DNA of 24,820 bases. Origin: a virus. The DNA lies in IMG/VR virus record IMGVR_UViG_3300006078_000009, positions 1-24,820 of that record, one strand, 5' to 3'. Positions 20,408-24,820 of the stretch are shown here, piece by piece; position 1 is the stretch's first letter; each line of letters begins with the position of its first letter. Both the position numbers and the translations under genes were made by a program. The notes beneath the pieces are model-generated. The model had not been told where the DNA came from, searched no databases, and saw only the letters and a list, made by a program, of their open reading frames with translations.

Positions 20408-20800
20408 ATGACTGAGAAAAGAAGAGGTAACCCTTTGTGGGTGAAGGGGCATAAGGAAGTTAATCATGCTGTAGGTAGACCTAAAGGTTCTAAGAATAAA
20501 TATTCGTTGTTAGCTCGTGAGATGATGACTGAAAGAGGGCCTGATATAGTGCAGAAAGTGGTTGATATGGCTATGGATGGTGATGTTCATTGCTTGAAGA
20601 TGTGTATTGATAGAATACTACCTGTGCATAAAGCTGTTGATTCTAATCGTACTAAACAAGACTCTAAGATTGTTATTAATGTGGGTGCTTCTACTTCTAT
20701 TACAGAAAAGATTGCTGATACTGATCCTACTTCTTTGATTGATCCTTCTGTTAAAACAGATGATGCTGTGATTATTGAAGTTTCTGAGGCTGTTAAGTGA
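20408..20800 (+). CDS. terS: Probable small terminase subunit (DUF5681-like start)
   Basis: A 130-residue protein. GNPLWVKGHKEVNHAVGRPKG plus SKNKYSLLAREMM is the basic GNP-x-W-x-x-G...GRPKGSKNK signature of small DNA-binding phage proteins often placed just before the large terminase. It continues with a helical DGDVHCLKMCIDRILPVHK segment. It should recognise the packaging site on the phage DNA and deliver it to the large subunit. The C-terminus is acidic. The RBS is weak (TGGATAATTAAA), so leader features may matter. It ends in GTGA shared with a 37-residue gene. Confidence 0.65.
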   Translation: MTEKRRGNPLWVKGHKEVNHAVGRPKGSKNKYSLLAREMMTERGPDIVQKVVDMAMDGDVHCLKMCIDRILPVHKAVDSNRTKQDSKIVINVGASTSITEKIADTDPTSLIDPSVKTDDAVIIEVSEAVK

Positions 20801-20910
20801 GTAACTTACCTGAGCTTCCTGAAGATTACTGGACTAGACAAGCTAGATTTAAAAAGGCACTTGCCAAGATTAAAGAGAAACTGAAGAAGGATAAGAATGC
20901 CCGAACTTAA
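20797..20910 (+). CDS. Tiny basic protein between terminase genes
   Basis: A 37-residue protein: MSNLPELPEDYWTRQARFKK plus a Lys-rich helix (ALAKIKEKLKKDKNART). It starts at a GTG overlapping the previous stop and overlaps the next gene by 14 bases. The acidic/aromatic head and basic tail could bind DNA or terminase. No family recognised. Both ends being embedded in neighbouring genes supports real translation. Confidence 0.5.
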   Translation: MSNLPELPEDYWTRQARFKKALAKIKEKLKKDKNART

Positions 20911-21070
20911 TGTTGAAGATAAAAACAACTGCTCTATTTGTGATAGCGAATATGATGAGACCTGTGGCGGCATTAAAGGTTATTTTGGAATAGTGCCTAT
21001 TGTATTCTGTGAAGGGTGTTATTCATCAATCATAGATATGGTATCACAGCATTTAGGGTTGGAAGAATAA
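20897..21070 (+). CDS. Small zinc-ribbon-like protein before the large terminase
   Basis: A 57-residue protein with CSIC (Cys12, Cys15), Cys23 and FCEGC (Cys38, Cys41): a C-x2-C...C-x2-C zinc-binding arrangement. AAGGATAAGA precedes the ATG. Its first six residues, MPELNV, are identical to the first six of the large terminase, and the DNA matches at 17 of the first 20 bases. This points to an insertion or duplication at the terminase start. It ends in TAATG shared with the terminase. It may be a packaging or HNH-type accessory, but there is no HNH motif. Confidence 0.6.
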   Translation: MPELNVEDKNNCSICDSEYDETCGGIKGYFGIVPIVFCEGCYSSIIDMVSQHLGLEE

Positions 21071-22320
21071 TGCCTGAATTAAATGTTGATTTACATCCTG
21101 CTCAATTAGAGATATTCCACTCTGAAGCTAGATTCAAGGTTGTGGCTGCTGGACGTAGATTCGGTAAGTCTCGACTTGCTGCTTGGATCTTGTTAATTAA
21201 AGCTCTTCAATCTGATTCAAAGGACGTGTTTTATATCGGTCCTACGTTTCAACAAGCTAAAGACATTATGTGGGCGATGCTGAAAGAGTTAGGTGAAGAT
21301 CTAATTACTGCTGCTCATGAGAATACTGCTGTATTAACTCTTGTAAATGGGCGGAAGATCTATTTGAAAGGATCTGATAGACCTGATACCTTACGTGGTG
21401 TTGGTCTTGCTTATGTTGTACTAGATGAGTACGCTTCTATGAAGCCAAACGTGTGGGAGCAGATTATTCGTCCTACTCTTGCGGACGTACGTGGTGGTGC
21501 TTTGTTCATTGGTACTCCAGCAGGTAAAAACCACTTCTATGATATTTATACAGACTCGATGGAGCTAGATGACTGGGATTCGTTTCAATTTAACTCGACT
21601 GATAATCCGTTTATTCCAGAAGATGAAATCGAAGCAGCAAGAACCTCAATGTCCTCAATGTCTTTCAGACAAGAATTTGAGGCATCGTTTGAGACGTTCA
21701 CAGGTGGTGTATTCAAAGAAGAGTGGTTTAAGACCGCAGAAGAACCTGAAGAAGGATCGTATGTAATTGCTATTGATCCTGCTGGATTTGAATCTATCGA
21801 GAAAGAGCGTAATCTTAAACGGAGTAGACTTGATGAAACCGCTATTGCCATTGTTAAAATTGATAGAGACAAGTGGTGGGTTAAAGATATACTTCATGGT
21901 CGTTGGAATATTAAAGAAACTGCCAAGAAAATCCTAAAATCAGCCGTATTAGTTGAATCTTCGACTGTTGGTATTGAGACTGGTTCATTAAGAAACGCTA
22001 TATTGCCTTATCTTGAAGATGAGATGCGAACTGAAGGTCAATATGTGTCGATTATTGAAATGAGACACGGTGGAAAGAAGAAAGTAGACAGAATTGTGTG
22101 GTCGCTACAAGGAAGAATGGAATATGGGCAGATTACGTTCAATGAAGATAGAGATTGGAGACCTTTTGTGTCACAACTCGTTGATTTTCCTAACAAATTG
22201 TCGCATGATGATATGTTAGATGCTCTTGCTTACATAGACCAAGTATCTGTTGCTGACTTTGCACATACAATTGAATTAGAAGACGACTGGGAGCCTGAAG
22301 ATGAGGTTGCTGGCTATTAA
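21070..22320 (+). CDS. terL: Large terminase subunit (packaging ATPase and nuclease)
   Basis: 416 residues from the ATG at 21070; a longer frame to 21016 only reads through the upstream zinc-protein gene. ATPase: Walker A AGRRFGKS (27-34), Walker B VVLDEY (116-121, with Glu120 catalytic), coupling motif GTP (148-150). Nuclease: IDPAG (235-239), VGIETG, and DDMLDALAY (380-388), giving the acidic metal-binding residues. The enzyme cuts concatemers and drives DNA into the prohead through the portal. The length is on the short side of normal but all motifs are present. It lies between small terminase and portal as expected. Confidence 0.95.
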   Translation: MPELNVDLHPAQLEIFHSEARFKVVAAGRRFGKSRLAAWILLIKALQSDSKDVFYIGPTFQQAKDIMWAMLKELGEDLITAAHENTAVLTLVNGRKIYLKGSDRPDTLRGVGLAYVVLDEYASMKPNVWEQIIRPTLADVRGGALFIGTPAGKNHFYDIYTDSMELDDWDSFQFNSTDNPFIPEDEIEAARTSMSSMSFRQEFEASFETFTGGVFKEEWFKTAEEPEEGSYVIAIDPAGFESIEKERNLKRSRLDETAIAIVKIDRDKWWVKDILHGRWNIKETAKKILKSAVLVESSTVGIETGSLRNAILPYLEDEMRTEGQYVSIIEMRHGGKKKVDRIVWSLQGRMEYGQITFNEDRDWRPFVSQLVDFPNKLSHDDMLDALAYIDQVSVADFAHTIELEDDWEPEDEVAGY

Positions 22321-22393
22321 TATTCTCAAAAACCGCCCATAAGTATATTTTTATGATATATTACCCATAAATTCGCAGGGAAATCAAACACTT

Positions 22394-24352
22394 ATGTTCG
22401 ATGACAAGGAAACTCAATATAAAGCACTATCTTCTTGGCTTACATATAGACTAGACGGATGGCGCACCCATCGTGATATTAATTATGTCACTAAGTGGGA
22501 TGAGTATTACCGTCTTTGGCGTGGTATCTGGGTTCAATCAGACCGTATGCGTGGTTCTGAGAAGTCTCGTATTATTTCTCCTGCCTTACAGCAAGCTGTA
22601 GAGTCTGCTGTTGCAGAATTAGAGGAAGCTACGTTTGGTCGTGGTAAGTGGTTTGATATTCAAGACGATATGCTGGATCAAGATAAATCTGATGCAGAAT
22701 ATGTACGAAATCTATTACAAGAAGACCTTGAGAAGACTGGTGTTAAAGATGCCATCTGTGAGGTGTTCTTAAACTCAGCTATTTACGGAACTGGTATCGG
22801 TAAGATTGTTGTTGAACAAACTATAGAGCGTGTTCCACAAGAAGTTCCTGTTGAAGGCACTATGACTACGACTCGTGAGTTATTAGAGATCCCAAGTATT
22901 GACGTTAAGATTGAAGCAATCTCTCCTAAAGAGTTTTTGATTGATCCTTCGGCTAATTCTATTAAAGATGCTCTTGGAGTTGCTCATGAAGTCATTAAAC
23001 CGCGTTACCATGTCGTGGATGGGATTAAGTCTGGTATTTATCGTGATGTTCCCCTTGATGGTGATTATGATACTATTCGTTTTGGCTTCGATCCTGAGAC
23101 CAAACAAGCTGATGAGTCTGATTCGGTTAAAATTACTGAATACTGGGGCTTAGTTCCTAAAAGATTCCTTAAAAAGAACAAAAACCAAGACGATTTTGAA
23201 TACACTAAGAAAGATGAGCTAGTTGAAGCGGTAGTTACTATCGTAAATGACGAATACATCCTTAGAGCTGAAGAAAACGCCTTTATGATGAAGGATAGAC
23301 CGTTCATTAGTTATCAACATGACATTGTTCCAAATAAATTCTGGGGTAGAGGTGTTTGTGAGAAGGGATATAACCCTCAAAAAGCATTAGACACTGAGAT
23401 GAGAGCAAGAATTGACTCTCTAGCCCTAACAACTACACCTATGATGGCAGCTGACGCTACTAGATTGCCTCGTGGTATTAAGTTTGAGGTTAGACCTGGC
23501 AAGACTGTACTTACAAATGGCGACCCAAGACAAGCTATCATGCCTCTGACTTTGGGCGCTACAGACCCAACAACATTCCAACAGGTTGCCTCACTTCAAA
23601 ACATGATTCAGATGGGTACTGGCTCTTCTGATGCTGGTTCAGCTGAAAGAGCTACCTCTTCTGGTATGTCTATGGCGCAATCTGCGTCAATTAAGCGTCA
23701 AAAACGTACATTAATGAATTTCCAGAACACGTTCCTTATCCCAATGATCAATAAATCAATGTGGCGTAAGATTCAGTTTGATGTTGATCGTTATCCTGTT
23801 GCTGACTACAAGTTTGTTCCGTATTCAACTATGGGAATCATGGCTAAAGAGTTAGAAATGACTCAGATGGTACAGATGTTGCAAGCTATTCCTAAAGATT
23901 CACCTGCTTTCAACGTGATTCTTCTGTCAATGATGCAAAATTCATCAATGCACAACCGTGATCAGATTGTTCAACAGCTTACACAAGGCAATCAACCTAA
24001 TCCTGAGCAACAACAGATGCAACAGATGGGTGTTCAGTTGCAGATGGAAGAAATGAAGGCTAAGATTAATAAGTTATATGCCGAAGCTGAAGAAGAAAAA
24101 GCTAAAGCAATCAAATGGCAAGCTGAAGCAGCTAATTTACAGCCAAATGAGATCGATATTCAAGAGAAAGTGCTTAAATTGCAGAAGAATGCTATTGGTT
24201 TACAGAAGACTAAGGCTGATATTCAAAATAAGAACTCTGAAACTGCTAGAAACTTCCCAGAAGTAGACCATTTACGCTCAGAAACTGCATTAAACATGGC
24301 AAATGCTAGAAAGATTGCTCAAGAAACAGAAATTAATAGATTTGTTCAATGA
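22394..24352 (+). CDS. Portal protein
   Basis: A 652-residue protein. The N-terminal part (WDEYYRLWRGIW, KSRIISPALQQAVESAVAELE, then FLNSAIYGTGIGKIVVE) and the SPKEFLIDPSA and FWGRGVCEKGYNPQKALDTEMRARID segments are those of podovirus-type portals. The C-terminal 117 residues are Gln-rich and then a long charged coiled coil (about 536-652), comparable to the barrel extension of P22 portal inside the head. The dodecamer forms the DNA channel and terminase docking site. It stands 73 bases after terL with AGGGA as RBS, and ends in ATGA with the next gene. Confidence 0.88.
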   Translation: MFDDKETQYKALSSWLTYRLDGWRTHRDINYVTKWDEYYRLWRGIWVQSDRMRGSEKSRIISPALQQAVESAVAELEEATFGRGKWFDIQDDMLDQDKSDAEYVRNLLQEDLEKTGVKDAICEVFLNSAIYGTGIGKIVVEQTIERVPQEVPVEGTMTTTRELLEIPSIDVKIEAISPKEFLIDPSANSIKDALGVAHEVIKPRYHVVDGIKSGIYRDVPLDGDYDTIRFGFDPETKQADESDSVKITEYWGLVPKRFLKKNKNQDDFEYTKKDELVEAVVTIVNDEYILRAEENAFMMKDRPFISYQHDIVPNKFWGRGVCEKGYNPQKALDTEMRARIDSLALTTTPMMAADATRLPRGIKFEVRPGKTVLTNGDPRQAIMPLTLGATDPTTFQQVASLQNMIQMGTGSSDAGSAERATSSGMSMAQSASIKRQKRTLMNFQNTFLIPMINKSMWRKIQFDVDRYPVADYKFVPYSTMGIMAKELEMTQMVQMLQAIPKDSPAFNVILLSMMQNSSMHNRDQIVQQLTQGNQPNPEQQQMQQMGVQLQMEEMKAKINKLYAEAEEEKAKAIKWQAEAANLQPNEIDIQEKVLKLQKNAIGLQKTKADIQNKNSETARNFPEVDHLRSETALNMANARKIAQETEINRFVQ

Positions 24353-24591
24353 AGACGGATGAACAATTCTTAAAAGATAGATTAGATTTATTTGAGTCAG
24401 AAGGTTGGCTAGACCTGATGGCTGAATTAGAAACCATTGAAGATACAACTCGAGACATTGAGACTATCAACGATGAAAAATCTCTTTGGGATGCCAAAGG
24501 GCAGTTAAAGGTACTAGGTTATTTGCTTAGCTTAGAATCCGCAACGCAAATAGCCGTGGAACAATCGGATCAAACCGACACCACACATTAA
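24349..24591 (+). CDS. Small acidic protein between portal and scaffold
   Basis: An 80-residue acidic, helical protein (MKTDEQFLKDRLDLFESEGW...) starting in an ATGA overlap with the portal stop. Similar small genes between portal and scaffold occur in marine podoviruses, but I cannot name the family. The segment WLDLMAELETIEDTTRDIETI and a Leu-rich GQLKVLGYLLSLES helix suggest a helical bundle. It may be an assembly chaperone or a small scaffold partner; function is unproven. Confidence 0.6.
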   Translation: MKTDEQFLKDRLDLFESEGWLDLMAELETIEDTTRDIETINDEKSLWDAKGQLKVLGYLLSLESATQIAVEQSDQTDTTH

Positions 24592-24626
24592 GTAACTTCA
24601 TAACCCCTCGGGGCGGAGACATAGAA

Positions 24627-24820
24627 ATGAGTATAGTAGTAGATACAGCACCAGAAGGTGTAGCAGAACAGGTAACAGAACCACAGGAAGTTATACAGGA
24701 AGCTCCACAAGAGCCAACTTATGAACCTCCTGGGAAGTATGCTGGGAAGACATTAGAAGATGTAATAACCATGCACCAGAATGTTGAAAAAGCATTCGGT
24801 AAGCAAGGTCAAGAGGTTGG
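24627..24820 (+). CDS. Scaffold protein, 5' part (cut by the window end)
   Basis: The first 64 codons of a longer gene. The start is acidic and Pro/Gln-rich (EPQEVIQEAPQEP). KYAGKTLEDVITMHQNVEKA plus FGKQGQEVG follows, a segment widely seen at the N-terminus of phage scaffold or head-assembly proteins. GGCGGAGAC precedes the ATG, preceded in turn by a CCCC-TC-GGGG mini-hairpin (24604-24613) that could tune expression. In P22 order the coat gene should follow. Scaffold directs coat assembly and leaves the head. Confidence 0.75.
   Translation, partial: MSIVVDTAPEGVAEQVTEPQEVIQEAPQEPTYEPPGKYAGKTLEDVITMHQNVEKAFGKQGQEV

Noticed and set aside
21016-22320. 434-residue form of the large terminase
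   Set aside because: The first 18 codons read through the zinc-protein gene in another frame; MPELNV at 21070 is a normal start with a TAATG overlap.
1-24820. Integrase, attachment site, tRNA genes, insertion sequences
   Set aside because: I looked for recombinase and transposase motifs, cloverleaf-like sequences and long terminal inverted repeats, and saw none that I could support by eye.

Overview
The window is phage DNA: part of a short-tailed (podovirus-type) double-stranded DNA phage of a Gram-negative, probably aquatic, bacterium. It is AT-rich and densely packed. Most genes are preceded by GGAG or AGGGGG ribosome-binding sites, and many overlap by ATGA or GTGA. Three things point to a podovirus: a P22-like order of virion genes, no tape-measure or tail-sheath gene, and three consecutive ejection-type proteins. 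The host type is inferred from TTATCCACA-like DnaA boxes and the DDPIPF tail on the phage SSB. I cannot name the host. I see no integrase, DNA polymerase, RNA polymerase, tRNA or CRISPR array.

Layout. (1) 4-10270, + strand: late virion genes. These are a head-tail adaptor, a beta-propeller tail nozzle/stabilisation protein, a collar-domain fibre, three ejection-type proteins, a repetitive acidic protein, a conserved unknown and a lysozyme/transglycosylase-like protein. (2) 10271-10581: a convergent junction with a small ribbon-helix-helix gene on the minus strand. The likely late terminator lies inside that gene on the opposite strand. (3) 10582-17264, - strand: an early operon of about 23 small genes. 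Transcription starts near 17350 with a winged-helix regulator. It passes through many small coupled unknowns and then a recombination/replication block: Erf-type annealase, SSB, double-HTH protein, lambda O-like replication protein, a putative partner, a zinc-binding protein and RusA resolvase. (4) 17265-17875: a divergent control and origin-like region with same-strand DnaA boxes, an AT-rich tract, a 16-18 bp repeat array and promoters facing both ways. (5) 17876-19535, + strand: a second early cluster of small unknown genes, interrupted by a second copy of the repeat array. (6) 19536-20407: about 870 bp without a convincing gene, holding dyads, a terminator, DnaA-like boxes and the start of the packaging promoter region. 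(7) 20408-24820, + strand: small terminase, two small genes, large terminase, portal, a small gene and the start of a scaffold gene cut by the window end.

How it fits together. The phage appears to replicate through the host machinery. The O-like protein and DnaA would open an origin, Erf and SSB would pair strands, and RusA would resolve branches. Terminase would then package DNA through the portal. In the P22 order, scaffold and coat lie between portal and the gp4-like gene, so the window's end and start may be separated by only the rest of the scaffold and a coat gene on a circular map. That is inference. The most interesting structures are the two 16-18 bp repeat arrays around the 17876-18444 cassette, and a different helically phased repeat found both upstream of the early operon and inside the O-like gene.
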